In this document: one piece after another, positions 31,063-41,429 of the stretch | Layout: the number at the start of each line of letters is the position of its first letter | How positions within the stretch are numbered: position 1 is the first letter of the stretch | Assembly (NCBI GenBank): GCA_963575745.1 | Contig: CAUYUJ010017846.1 | Location: forward strand, 1-64,000 | Length of the DNA stretch: 64,000 bases | Source: Prorocentrum cordatum | Lineage: Eukaryota > Sar > Dinophyceae > Prorocentrales > Prorocentraceae | Direction: 5' to 3' | The notes under the pieces: model-generated | What the model was told of the DNA's origin: nothing | The model's database searches: none | Seen by the model: the letters and a program-made list of their open reading frames with translations, nothing else | Made by a program: the position numbers and the translations under genes

Positions 31063-33466
31063 CATGCCTCGCGGATAAACTCGGCGAAGCCCAGCTCCCT
31101 GGCGAGGGTCGTGGCCTCCCTCCTGCACCGCTTCGTGCGCGCAGCAAACTGCTCCAACTGCTTCCGCAAGCCCGCCGGCGGCCCCGCCAGGAAGAACTCG
31201 ATGCGTGGCGCCCGCATGAGCAGGAGGTCCTCGTGGCGCGTGGCGCGCGAGAGCAGCGCGTAAAGCTCCAGCCACCAGTCGTCGTCGTCCTTCTTGCCGT
31301 TCCCGATCTCGTGGCGGCCGCAGCTCAGGATCACGCCTGGGCGACGTCGGCCGAGGGAGCAGCGCGTGGGGCAGCCAACGGCCCAAGGCGAGAATCCACA
31401 TAACCAAAAAGGTCTGGCTGCGGATCGCTCGTGCCCAGGAGGTTTGGCCGTGGACTGCCCGGGGGGCGCTGTTCCCCTGCCCCGCCGCCTTCTCGCATGG
31501 TGCGCCCCTGGCACGCCACCGTGGTGATGACCCTGCCGAGCGAGAACGGGAAGCCCGCCCGGGTGACCTTGGAGGTGCGGAGCGTGAACGGCTCCGACGT
31601 GCGAGGCTCGATGAACACCAGCGGGCCCGTCAGGTCCCCTGTGAGGGTGTCGTCGTGGCGCTTCAGGTCGCCCACGAAGGGCGCGCTCGCGTACTTCTCC
31701 ATGCACACTCAGAACCCCAGCGGCAAGCGCTTCAGATAGATCCTCTTCTCCCCGTCTCTCTCGGCCCTGTCGACGTCGCCACGACCCCGAGGGCCCACGA
31801 CGACGTGCACGATCTGCCCCTCGGCATCCTTGACGAGGCCGCTTTTGAGGTCCAGCGCCTCCAGGAGCCGGATCCGCATGCCCACGTGCACCAGGGGCAG
31901 TCCGCGCATGCCACCGGTGTTCTTCGGGTTGGCACAGTTCATCATCTTGGCGGCGCCCCTCCTGCTCATCGTCGGGGCAGACCTGTCGGCGGCCTGCACG
32001 AGGACGAGGGGCTTCTTCAGGACGTCCGCGCCCCGCTGGGCTCGCATATTCATCCAGCGCGCCACGGTGTCCCAGTAGGACCCAATCATATGGCCGTTCT
32101 GGAACCTTTCCTCCCGGAGTCTACGATCATCGGGTTTCAGCTGCATGGCGTTCCACGTGGCCCGGATGGCCGGCGGGGCCTGCTTCCCCGGCTTGCGCAG
32201 GAACGCCATGAGGCCCCTGTGTTTCGGGTCTTCGAAGCGGTTGGACGCTTGGAGCTCGAAGCACAGCGGCGCGTCGCAGAAGAGCTTCATCACGGCCTGG
32301 CACTCTGGAGCGAGGTTGATGCCCACCGCCGCCAGTTCCTCGAAGCTGGAGATAAGGGACACTTTGCCTCCCGTCGGCTTCAGCTCCAGGAAGTCTCCCA
32401 GGCGGATCACGATGGGCATGCGGCCGAAGGCGCCGCCGACCTGGTCGCGCTCCCGCTCCTCCGCGCCCCGCTCTGCCGTGCGCCCCAGGTAGGACCGGGA
32501 TGCCAGCATGGTGTACAGGTTGGGCGAGATCATGCTCACCTCTTCCAGGATCAAGCACCTGGCTGCCTCCCACGTGTCCTGCAGCGCTTTCAGCTTGCCC
32601 CCCGCGGGTATGTCCTTGTTCCTGAAGAACTGCACTCCTATGACTCCCGCCCGGTGGCAACTGACGGCCTTGTGAGCGCCCGTGGAGATGTTCGCGGGCT
32701 GGGACCACTTCGCGCAGACCATCAGCGTGGACGAGTTCGCCTTGCCCTGTTTCACTAGGAACAGCGCGTCCATGGCCGGCAGCACGATCTCCTGCACCAT
32801 GGCGGTATTCCTGCTGCCGCCCTGGCCAAGGAGCAGGAACTGGAACGTCTTCCGCTTCTCGTGCTTGGCCATGCTGCCGTCCTCGATCTTCCGCTCCTCG
32901 TCCCACACCACGTTGCAAGCGTTCGCGAACGCCGTGGCGAGCAGGGCCTGGTCTAGCTTCAGAGGGCGGCGCTCCCGCTCCCCCGCCCTCGGGTTGACCG
33001 CGCCGTCCTCGAACTTTTTGACAGGGCGCTTGACGAAGTCGCTGGGCCGCGGCAACTCCTCTGACGGTTCCCACCGCGCTTGCGCCGCCTCGGCCGGCAC
33101 TGCGCCAGCGCCCGCTGCCCCGACGTCGCCCCGATCGGGGGCGTCGCCCACGGGCACGTCCGCGCCCTTCGTGCCTCCCTGGGCGAACCTCTTCCGCTGG
33201 ATCTCCACCAGGCTCTTCAGCTCGTCGACGTCGAGGTCGCGCAGGGCTCTGAACGGAGCGAGGACGTTCTCCCTCAGGGCGCGGGCAGCGCGCCGCGGCG
33301 CGTCGGCGTCGTTCGGTCCGGGCAGCGCGCCGTCCGCCATCATCGCGGCGGCCTTCTTAAGCTCCTTGACGAAGGCCTGCGTGCGCTCGGCGGTGTCGAA
33401 GCGCACGATCTGCCCGAGCGTCTCGGGGTCGAAGTGGTGCTCACCCCACTTTCGGAACGCCGCCAC
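31063..33466 (-). pseudogene. PIF1-like DNA helicase, broken
   Basis: PIF1-family (superfamily 1B) helicases unwind DNA 5'-3' and occur both as cellular enzymes and in mobile elements. From Met at 33466 the frame runs 585 codons to TGA. Residues 214-221 occupy the Walker A site but read GQGGSRNT, lacking the Gly-Lys of GKT. Walker B is LILEEVSMIS (305-314). GDFLELKP (357-364) is the next helicase motif, and LPLVHVGMRIRLLEALD lies near the C-terminal third. After TGA (31709-31711) the same frame continues with VCMEKYASAPFVGDL and RVITTVACQGRTM (motif V-like). After an inferred intron, WLELYALLSRATRHEDLLL follows (motif VI). Walker A loss plus the stop argue for a pseudogene. The N-terminus is uncertain because the 77-bp array starts just upstream. 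Confidence 0.7.
31337..31491 (-). other. Inferred ~155-bp intron in the PIF1-like gene, non-GT donor
   Basis: Coding similarity stops after CQGRTMR (31492) and resumes with GVILSCGRHEIG (31336) in another frame. Joining at ATGCGAG/GCGTG restores one frame. The acceptor side is CCCAG/G; the donor side is GCGAG/AAGGCGG (alternatively C/GAGAAGG), not GT. Non-GT donors (GC, GA) are established in dinoflagellate genes. Confidence 0.45.
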
Positions 33467-34245
33467 TGAGGCCTTCGGTGGAGCCCACGAAACGTGTCAG
33501 GGAGTGCCGAAATGGGGGCGACTGCTCCCTATGGGGCCACGAAACGCTGTCCTGGGCGGGGGAGACGCATGCGGACTGCGGCACTGGGGCCTTCGGTGGA
33601 AATCCTTATGGGGCCACGAAACGTTGTCCTGGGCGGGGGAGACGCATGCGAACTGCGACAATGGGGCCTTCGGTGGGGCTCCCCATGGGGCCGCGAAGCG
33701 TTGTTCTGCGCGGGGGAGACGCATGCGAACAGCGCCACTGGGGCCTTCGGTGGAGCTCCCTGTGGGGCCACGAAACGCTGTCCTGGGCGGGGGAGACGCA
33801 TGCGAACTGCGCCCCTGGGCCTTCGGTGGGGATCCCTATGGGACCACGAAGCGCTGTCCTGGGCGGGGGAAGCGCATGCAAACTGCGCCACTAAAACTTC
33901 GGTGGCGTTCCCCATGGGGCCACGAAGCGCTGTCCTGGATGGGGGAACGCATGCGAACTGTGCCACTGGGACCTTAGGTGGAGCTCCCTATGGGGCCACG
34001 GGACGGTGTCCTGGGCGGGGGAGACGCATGCGAACAGCGTCACTGGGACCCTCGGTGGGGCTCCCTATGGGGCCACGAAACATTGTCCTGGGCGGGGGAG
34101 ACGCATGCGAACTGCGCCACTGGGACCTCAGGTGGCGCTCCCTATGGGGCCACGAAGCGCTGTACTGGGTGGGGGGACGCATGCGAACTGCGCCACGGGG
34201 ACCTTCGGTGGAGCTCTCTATGGGGCCACGAAGCGTGTAAGGAGT
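33467..34245 (+). repeat. Diverged 77-bp array (about 10 units) inside the helicase element
   Basis: Units contain GAAACGCTGTCCTGGGCGGG, GGAGACGCATGCGAACTGCG and CCTTCGGTGGAGCTCCC, giving a 77-bp period. This is the same family as 15951-17770, with clearly more divergence between units. Confidence 0.85.
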
Positions 34246-34257
34246 GTGCCGAAGCTG

Positions 34258-34420
34258 CTGACGATGATTGTGAGGATGACGGAGATGATGACGACGACGA
34301 TGGTGATTGCGACGATGATGATGATGATGACGACGATGATGATGCTGATGGTGATGACAATGATGATGATGTTGTTGACGATGATGGTGATGATGATGAT
34401 GATGATGATGGAAAGAGGGA
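34258..34420. repeat. (GAT)n microsatellite
   Basis: GATGAT/GACGAT triplets between the 77-bp array and the right terminus of the helicase element. Confidence 0.9.
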
Positions 34421-34604
34421 GGAGGGGAGGAGGAAGGAGAGGAACGCGGGGCACCGTCTCTTCAAAGCGAGGACCCAACACCACAGGATGGTTGCGTGAC
34501 GATAACGAGGTGGAGGGAGGAGGGGAGGAGGAGAGGGGGAGGAGAGGACGCGGGCGCTGTCTCTGCAAAACGAGGACCCAACACCACAGGATGGTTGGGG
34601 AAAA

Positions 34605-35460
34605 ACATATCCCTGTCGCACCCCGAGCCCAGTTTTTAGGGCGGGCAGAGCGTTTCGCCCGAGGCCCCCTCACCATTTATGATCATGAAGCTAACAAAGC
34701 GGCAACAGCTTCACAGATGAAGAGCGGGTGGATTTCAAAATGTGACGCTCCCTCCAGCGCCGCGCACATTTGTTTTTCAAAAAATAAACGAGCTTCACGG
34801 ATTGAGGGCGGGTGGTTTTCAAAATGTGGCTCTCGCCGCAGCGCCGCGCATATTCATTTCAAAAATCTGAAGGAGTTGCACGGATTGAGGGCGGGTGGTT
34901 TTCAAAATGTGGCTCTCGCCTAAGCGCCGCGCACACTCTTTCCAAAAATGTGCAAGAGCTGCATGGATTGAGGGCGTTTTTTTTTTCAAAAAGTGGCTCT
35001 CGCCTGAGCGTCGCGCACATTCGCTTCAAACATTTGCAAGAGTTTCATGGGTTCCCATGATCAATCAACGTACCAGAAATTGTGTTTTGGAAGGACTCAG
35101 GATTATGCGGGTGAAACAGTTGTGTTGATTCGCGGTGTTGAAGTTCCCCAAACATTTAATAATAATAATAATAATTATTATTATTATTATTAAAATAGTA
35201 GTATGTAGATTAAGTTTTTATAACAAACAACACGTTTTGGCACGACTCCGGATTGTAAAAACGCAGCAGTCAGGTTGGTCCGTGGCGCTGAAATCTTGAG
35301 AACAATGTTTTGGTATGCTTCAGGATCTTCAACGGATGTTTTCCAAGCAGTCCCTTCAATGGAAATGAATCGTTGTAGGGGCCTATGATGAGGGAGCTTG
35401 GAGGGAGGGTGCATTCCAACATCGTTGATGATTCTTGGGTTTACACTGGTCCTCCTCCTC
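34605..35460 (+). mobile_element. Composite element C5
   Basis: Left lead ATATCCCTGTCGCACCCCG, GTTTCGCCCGAGGC, CCCTCACCATTTATGATC starts within a few bases of the helicase element's right end. Four 83-bp units follow (34705-35050). The 3' module starts at GTTCCCATGATCAATCAACG and ends TTGGGTTTACACTGGTCCTCC, passing into CTC (35450-35577). An AT-rich insertion (35150-35235) interrupts the 3' module. Confidence 0.8.
35155..35197. repeat. (AAT)n-(ATT)n hairpin
   Basis: Five to six AAT triplets followed by five to six ATT triplets form a perfect palindrome. It lies in a roughly 90-bp AT-rich stretch absent from other copies of the 3' module. Confidence 0.8.
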
Positions 35461-35577
35461 CTCTTCCTCCTAATCCTCCTCCTCCTCCTCCTCCTCCTCC
35501 TCCCCCTCCTCCTCTTCCTCCTCCTCCCCCTCCTCCTCCTCCTCCTTCTCCTCCTCCTCCTCCTCCTCCTCCTCCGT
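35450..35577 (+). repeat. (CCT)n tail of C5
   Basis: CTC/CTT triplets directly after the composite 3' end. Confidence 0.9.
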
Positions 35578-35589
35578 TCTTTCTGCCCC

Positions 35590-36053
35590 TTGCCATCCTC
35601 TAGTGTACCAATTCGCCTGCCGGCGTCTCGCTTCTGCTCTGGCCGAGCCGGGCGCTCGCCAGCGCCGCGACAGACAAATGATTCGCCGCCAAAGCGCTTC
35701 GGCACGCAAACACGGACGCACTGGTGGCCACCAAGTCCGCCAACGTTACCAGCGGACCCCGTCGTTCGGGTTGTCTTGATCGCGACCCTCGTCGCGGAGG
35801 ATATACGAACAGTGTCCAAAATGAGCAAGTTCTGGGGCAAGTGCAGGTAGAGAGACGCAAGTTGTCCTTCTGACGACGTCCGCACACGCATTGCTTTTGA
35901 TCCGATTTCTGCTGCGCATGGATACGCGTCGTCCTCGTCACGCTTATTTTCGCCACCCGCCTCGGGAGCCCAGGAGAAGCAAACGAGGTGGGTTGTTACG
36001 ACAGCAGGATTAGTGATACCTGTGCCCGCATATGTATGCTCCACGATCACCAC
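35590..36053 (-). CDS. Unassigned open frame
   Basis: About 155 codons outside the CTC repeat. The frame opens with a Met at 36053 and later runs into the repeat, where it becomes Arg-rich. The non-repeat part includes SLYLHLPQNLLILDTVRISS and GGHQCVRVCVPKRFGG. No family recognised and no support other than openness. Confidence 0.15.
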
Positions 36054-36309
36054 ATCCTGGCCCGGAGGGCCAGCGAGAGGATTTCAATGAGTTTAGCATT
36101 TGATCGGTCCGTCACCGAACAAGTCTTGAATCATTTTTTGCGGCATGCACGATGGGTCGTGAGTAAGGTTTACGGAGCAAGGAGGAGGATGGAGCCAAGA
36201 GCGGCGGGTGAAGAGTGAGGTCGCAGGACACGATTCACAGCGCGTTGTGGAGAACCCACCTGTTGAGACTGATGGTGGAGAGGATGTGCCATGCGCTTGC
36301 GCCCACAGA

Positions 36310-36745
36310 GACGGTACCTGGAGCTCGCGAGGAGGCGCGAAACGCGTCAGGGGCATGCTGAAATGGGGCCCGCGCTGCCACGCGGTCGCCCACACCGAGA
36401 TGGGCGCGGCCCCGCCATGCGGTTGTGCCCGCTGGCCCTGACGTGGACCTTACTGAAGGGCACGAAACGCGTACGGGATGTGCTGATACGGAGGCGGGGC
36501 CGCCAGGCGATCCCGCCCACATGAGCACTGGGCGGAGCAGTCCTACGGTCCACGCAGCGCCTGAGGGGCTCGTCGAAGCAGGAGCGGCGCCGCGGTGCGG
36601 TCGCCCCCACCGAGACCGCAGGTTGGAGCACTTCGAGGGGCGCGAAGCGCGTGAGTGGCGTGCCGGGATGATGGGGCAAGCGACACCATGCGGTCGCACC
36701 CACAGGGCAAGCAATTGAAGCACCTTATGAGCCACGAAACGTGTG
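36310..36745 (+). repeat. Diverged 77-bp-type units
   Basis: GAAACGCGTCAGGGGCATGC, GAAATGGGGC, CATGCGGTCGC and CACGAAACGTGTGAGG recur in degenerate form, as in 39300-40000. They precede the TG-rich tract. Confidence 0.5.
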
Positions 36746-36746
36746 A

Positions 36747-39108
36747 GGTGTGTGTGTGTGTTTGTGTATGCGTGTGTGCGTGTGTGTCTATGTTTTTGTG
36801 CTTGTTTTTTTTTTGTGTGTGTGTGTGTCTGTGCGTGTTTGTGTGTGTGTGTGTTTGTGTGTGCGTGTGTTTGTGAGTGTGATTGTGTGCTTTGTGTGTG
36901 CGTGTGTTTGTGTATTTGTGTGTTTGTGCGATTGTGTGTTTGTCTGTGTCTAGTTGCGTGTTTGTGTGTTTGTGTGTTCGTGTGTTCGTGTGGTTGCGTG
37001 TTTGTTTGTTTGTGTGTTCGTGTGTTTCTGCGTGAATGTTTGTGTGGCTGTGTGGTTGGGTGGTTTTGCGGTTGTGTCTGTGCGTGTGTTTGTGTTGTTG
37101 TGTGTTGTGTTTGTGTGTCTGTGTGACTGTGTGTGTGTTTGTGTATGTTTGTGTTTGTGTTTGTGTGTGGGCTTGTGTGTTTGTGGGTTTGTGGGTTTGT
37201 GTTTTTGTGTGTGTGTTTGTGTGTTTGTGTGTTTGAGTGTTAGTGTGGGTGCGTGTGTGCGGTGGCGTGTGTGGGAGTGTAGGTGTGCGTGTATGCGTGT
37301 GCGTGTGTGTGCGTGTGTGTGTGTGTGTGTGCGTGCGTGTGTTGTTGTGTTGGTGTGTTTTTGTGTTTGTGTTTTTGCGTGTGCTTGTGTGTGTTTGTGT
37401 GTGTGTTTGTGTGTGTGCGTGTTTGCGTGTTTGTGTGTGTGTGTGTTTGTGTGGTTGTGTGGTTGTGTGTTCGTGTGCTTGTTTGTGTTTTTGCGTGTGC
37501 TTGTGTGTGGTTGTGTGTGTTTGTGTGTGTTGTTGTGTCTGTGTGCCTATGTGTGTGTTTGTGTTTGTGTGTGTGTTTGTGAGTGTTTGTGAGTGTTTGT
37601 GTGTGGGTTTGTGTGTTTCTGTGTGGTTGTGTGTTTGTATGGTTGAGTGGTTGGGTGTGCGCGTGTGTGCGGTGGCGTGTGTGGGAGTGTAGGTGAGCGT
37701 GTGTGCGTGTGCGTGTGTGGGTGTGCGTGTGTGTGTGCGTGTGTTGGTGTGTTGGTGTGGTTGCGTGGTTGTGTGTGATTGTGTCGTCGTGTTTGTGTGC
37801 GTTTGCGTGTTGGTTTCGTCGTGTGTGTATGTGTTTGTGTGTGCGTGTGTTTGTGTGGACGTGTGTGTTCTGTGTGTTTGTGTGTATGGTTTTATGTTTG
37901 TGATTTTTGTGTGTGATTGTCTGATTGTGTGTGTGTGTTTGTGTGTTCGTCTGTGCCTGTGTTTGTGTGTTTGTGTGTTAGTGTGTGCTTGTGATGTAAA
38001 TGTGGGTATGGGCGTGTGTGGCGTGCGGGCGTATGTGCTTGTGGGTTTGCGTGCGTGTGTCTGTGGGCTTGTGTGGGTGTGTGTGTGGGTGTGTTTGTGT
38101 GTGAGAGCGCATGTGCGTGTGCGTGCGTGTGTGCGTGAATGCGTGTGGGCGTGTGTGCATGCGTGCGTGTGTGCGTGTGTGCGTGCGTGTGTGCGTGTGT
38201 GCGTGCGCGCGTGTGCGCGCGTGTGCGCGTGTGTGTGTGTGTGCGTTTGTACGTGTCTGCGGGCCTGCGTGTGTGCGTGTGTGCGTGTGTGCGTGTGCGT
38301 GTGTGCGTGTGTGTGTGTGTGTGTTTGTGCGTGTGTCATGTGCGTGTGAGTGTGCGTGTGAGTGTGCGTGTGCGTGGTTGCGGGTGCGTGTGTGCGTGTC
38401 CGTGTGTGGGTGTGCGCGTGCGCGTGTGCGCGTTTGCGCGTGTGTGCATAAGCGCGTCTGTGCGTGTGAGCGTGAGCGCGTGTGCGCGTCTGCGTGTGCG
38501 CGTGTGCTTGTGTGTGCGTGTGTGTGTATGTCTACGTGTGGGTGTGTGCGTGTGCGTGAATATGTGTGCGTGTGCGTGTGCGCGAGTGCGAGTGCGAGTG
38601 AGAGTGCGTGTTGGAGTGCGAGTGCGCGTGCTTGTGCGTGTGCGCATGCGCGTGCGCGTGCGCGTGCGTGTGGGTGTGCGCGTGCGTGTGCGTGTGTGTT
38701 TTCGTGTGCGCGTGCTTGTGCGAGTGTGTGCGTGTGCGCGTGTGCGTGTGAGGGTGCGTGTGCGCGTGCGTGTTGGTGTACTACGTGTGCGAGTGCGTGC
38801 GTGTGCGCGTGTGCGCGTGTGCGTGTGCGTGTGCGCGTGTGCGCGTGTGCTCGGGTGCACATGTGCGCTTGTGCGCGTGTGCGCGTGTGCGCGTGTGTGC
38901 GTTTGCGTTTGTGCGCGTGTGCGGTCGCGTGCGTGTGTGTGTGTGCTCGTTTGTGCGTGTGTGTGCGTGTGTGCGTGTCTGCGTGTGTGCGTGTGTGCTC
39001 GTGCGCGTGTGTGTGTGTGTGCGCATTTGCGTGTGCGTGTGCGTGTGCATGGTCGCGTGCGTGTGCGTGTGCGTGTTCGAGTTCGTGTGCGTGTGTGTTT
39101 GCGTGTGC
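36747..39108. repeat. 2.36-kb TG-rich tract
   Basis: Imperfect GTGTGT interrupted by TTT, CGC and GTGC. The 5' part favours GTTTGTGT, the 3' part GTGCGTGT/GCGCGTGT. Both strands show very long Cys/Val or His/Thr frames, which are artefacts. Alternating purine-pyrimidine over this length favours Z-DNA. Confidence 0.9.
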
Positions 39109-39149
39109 CGAGGCAGCCACGGGAAGAGCAGATGAAGGAGGGAGGGGGA

Positions 39150-39195
39150 GGAGGTGAGGAGAAGGTCGAGGATCGAACTCACACAGGATGGTCAG
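39150..39195 (+). other. Isolated right terminus of a CCCAACCAT-family element
   Basis: GTCGAGGATCGAACTCACAC followed by AGGATGGTCAGG resembles the right end at 34555-34600. The element it belongs to would include 36310-39150. I could not find its left end. Confidence 0.45.
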
Positions 39196-39197
39196 GA

Positions 39198-40205
39198 ACA
39201 AACAAAGTTGCCCTGGCGAAGGGCCCAACCACATGCAGCTGCGAGTGCCGCGCGGCAAGTGAGAAAAAGGAGGGGGGCGAGCAACGTGACGGATTGGCGA
39301 GCATGTCCTGGCGGGGAGGCGCCATGCGAACACCGCCGCTAGGGCATGTGGTGAGCTCTCTATGGGCCCACGAGACGCGTGAACGGTGTGCCACATTGCT
39401 GGGGGGGCACGGCATGCCGACCCTAGCGCCGGAGCCCCCAGTGGAGGCCCCCCTTGGGGCCACCAAGCGCGTGAGGGGTGTGCCGGGCTGGGGGCGGGTA
39501 TGCCGTGCGAGCCTTGCTGCTGGGGCGTTCGGTGGGGCCCCCTGTGGGGCCTCGAAGCGTGTGAGGAATGCACGGCGCCGCCATCCGGACCCTGGCATTG
39601 CGGCCTCAGCTAGCTCCCTATGGGGCCACGAAGCGCGTGAGGTGGAAGGAATGACGCGGGACGCTGTCTCGTCAAAACAAGGATCCAACACCGCCAAATG
39701 GTCTGCAAAAATATGTGGATGGGTGCGGCGCCCTCCCTGCGGACCTTGCCGATGGGGCGGTCGGTGGGGCTCCCTGTGGCGCCACGGAGCGTGTGACGGG
39801 TGTGCCAGCATGGGTGCGGCGCCGCCATGCGGACGTTGCCCATAGGGCAATCGGTGGAGCTCCTTATGGGGCCATGAGCCGCGTGAGGTGCGTGCGGAAA
39901 CATGTGTGGCGCCGCCATGCGGACCTCACCGATGGGACCTTTGGGGGAGCCCCCGTGTGGGGCCACGAAGCGTGTGAGGGGTGAGCCGAAATGAGGCGGT
40001 GCCGCCATGCGGACCCTGGCATTTGGGTTTTGGTTTTGGCGAGGGGTGCGCCGAAATGAGGAGGCGCTGCCGTGCGAACACTGGCAGTTGGGCCTCAGCT
40101 GGGGCTCTCTGTGGGGAGGGAAGAGCGGGAGGAGGAAGGCCAACGGAGGAAGTGGCGCAGGGTGTTGTCTCATCAAGACGAAGACCCAACACCACCGGTC
40201 GTTGA
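39198..40205 (+). mobile_element. Diverged helicase-less element of the CCCAACCAT family
   Basis: Left end AACAAACAAAGTTGCC, CTGGCGAAGGGCCCAACC; right end GTTGTCTCATCAAGACG, AAGACCCAACACCACCGG. The interior has about seven diverged units (GAAGCGTGTGAGGGGTG, CCGCCATGCGGACC, TCGGTGGGGCTCCC) and an internal right-end-like motif at 39661-39700. It starts directly after the isolated right terminus, so two elements abut. Confidence 0.55.
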
Positions 40206-40999
40206 GAGTAGGTATTTCTGGATTCCCGGATCCCAATCTACTTTAGCCGACTTCCTATTTCAAGAGTCGAGCGGTTTTCCCTTCTCCCTCCTCTTTTTTT
40301 GGGACGGCGGAAGCCCAATCGACTTCCAACGCCTTCCTACTTCACGTTTCCACACACACACACACACTTTGCGTCGGCGGCTGGGCAGAGGTCACTGCTC
40401 TGGCGATCGGGCATCAGTGGGGCGCGCTAGGTGCCAATTGGGCCGCAATGCACGGGGGAGAGGAAAAGACCCTGGCGCAGGCGGGAAGAGAGGAAGCCGG
40501 GCCCGCTCAGGCGAGTCCCGGCCGCGGCGGGGCGGGCGCCGGGGGGGGGAGCCAGCCGCGGCGCCGGGCAGCAGCTGGGGGGGCATGTTTCCACACACGC
40601 ACACACACACGCTTCTTCCGACCGACGCGTACTCTCCCCCCGCGCCAGCTGGGCCAAGCCCATGCCCAAGTGCGTGAGCTCCGTGAGCGCCACGGTGCAC
40701 CGGCTGGAGCGTAGCTACGGGCGGCCGCAGGCCCCCGCGGGCGGTGGGAGGGGCACGCCTGTCGGGCAGGCGCCCGCGCCGTCCAGTGGCACGACCGATA
40801 GCGCGGGGGCGAGTTTGACCATCCCCGGATAGCTCGTAGAGAGCTAAATGGTTGTGAGATTAGAAGCCGGCGCCGCAGGGTAGCCCTGGAGCTCGTTCCA
40901 GCTTCCGGCAGAACACCTCGCGGCAGGCTGTGTGACCGGCAGCGTGTTCCGGCAGGCATTTCTCGAATTGTTTCCCAAGACGTGTGGTGCCAAGCGTTT
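40206..40999. other. No recognised gene; short (AC)n at 40352-40368
   Basis: GC-rich, with frames on both strands. No domain recognised. Confidence 0.35.
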
Positions 41000-41335
41000 C
41001 AGACAGAAACCCCCTCGGAAGCTCACTCCAAGAGCGTCCAGAGCTCCTTCGAGAGGTGTTAGAAGGCCTTCTGGGCGCCCTTCGATACAGGTTCGGGGCA
41101 CCACGAGTGGAGAGCAGTTCGAGGCTCTTCGAGGTTTGGAGGGATTCTGTTAGTCCCTTCAGGGCCTCCGAGAGGCCTCTCAATTAGTCACGCCCCTCCG
41201 AGAGCCCCAAAAATCACCGCTTGGGGCCTCTGGGGGCGCTCTTGGGGCCGTGTTGGGCCCGTCTTGGAGCTCTCTCGGGTCATCCTCGGGCCTCAAGGCC
41301 CATCGGAAGCGAAAAGGCGAGAAGGCCAACATCGA
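41000..41335 (+). repeat. GGCCTCTTGGG-class block with conserved tail module
   Basis: G-rich words, then GGCCCATCGGAAGCGAAAAG and GCGAGAAGGCCAACATC (about 41297-41333), which match 42586-42622 next to another block of the class. Confidence 0.5.
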
Positions 41336-41429
41336 ATTAAAGCATCACCCCAGACGTACTCAACATCTTCCCAACGCGAGGCGAATGTTTGTGTATGCAC
41401 GATCTGCGCTGCCCTCGTCTGCGCAGGGA

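Larger units (their letters stand above)
30405..34600 (-). mobile_element. PIF1-helicase-bearing element with CCCAACCAT ends
   Basis: The left terminus (AACAAAAAAGTTTGGCG, AAAGACCCAACCATAAGCAG, TGTGAATATCGTCTTCGGTGG) and right terminus (GTCTCTGCAAAACGAGGACC, CAACACCACAGGATGGTTGGG) are the same as those of the helicase-less elements at 15.8 and 21.0 kb. The interior holds a broken PIF1-like gene on the minus strand, a diverged 77-bp array at 33467-34245, and a duplicated right terminus (34455-34495 and 34555-34600). The right end can fold as CCCAAC...GTTGGG. It is the largest member and the only one here with a gene, so it is the best candidate for a relative of the autonomous form. Confidence 0.6.

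Noticed and set aside
31709-31711. TGA as a selenocysteine codon
   Set aside because: PIF1 helicases are not known selenoproteins, and I saw no insertion element downstream. A nonsense change is simpler, and the Walker A is already lost.
36543-39573. Very long His/Thr- or Cys/Val-rich open frames
   Set aside because: Produced by the TG-rich repeat; both strands are open, with no domain.
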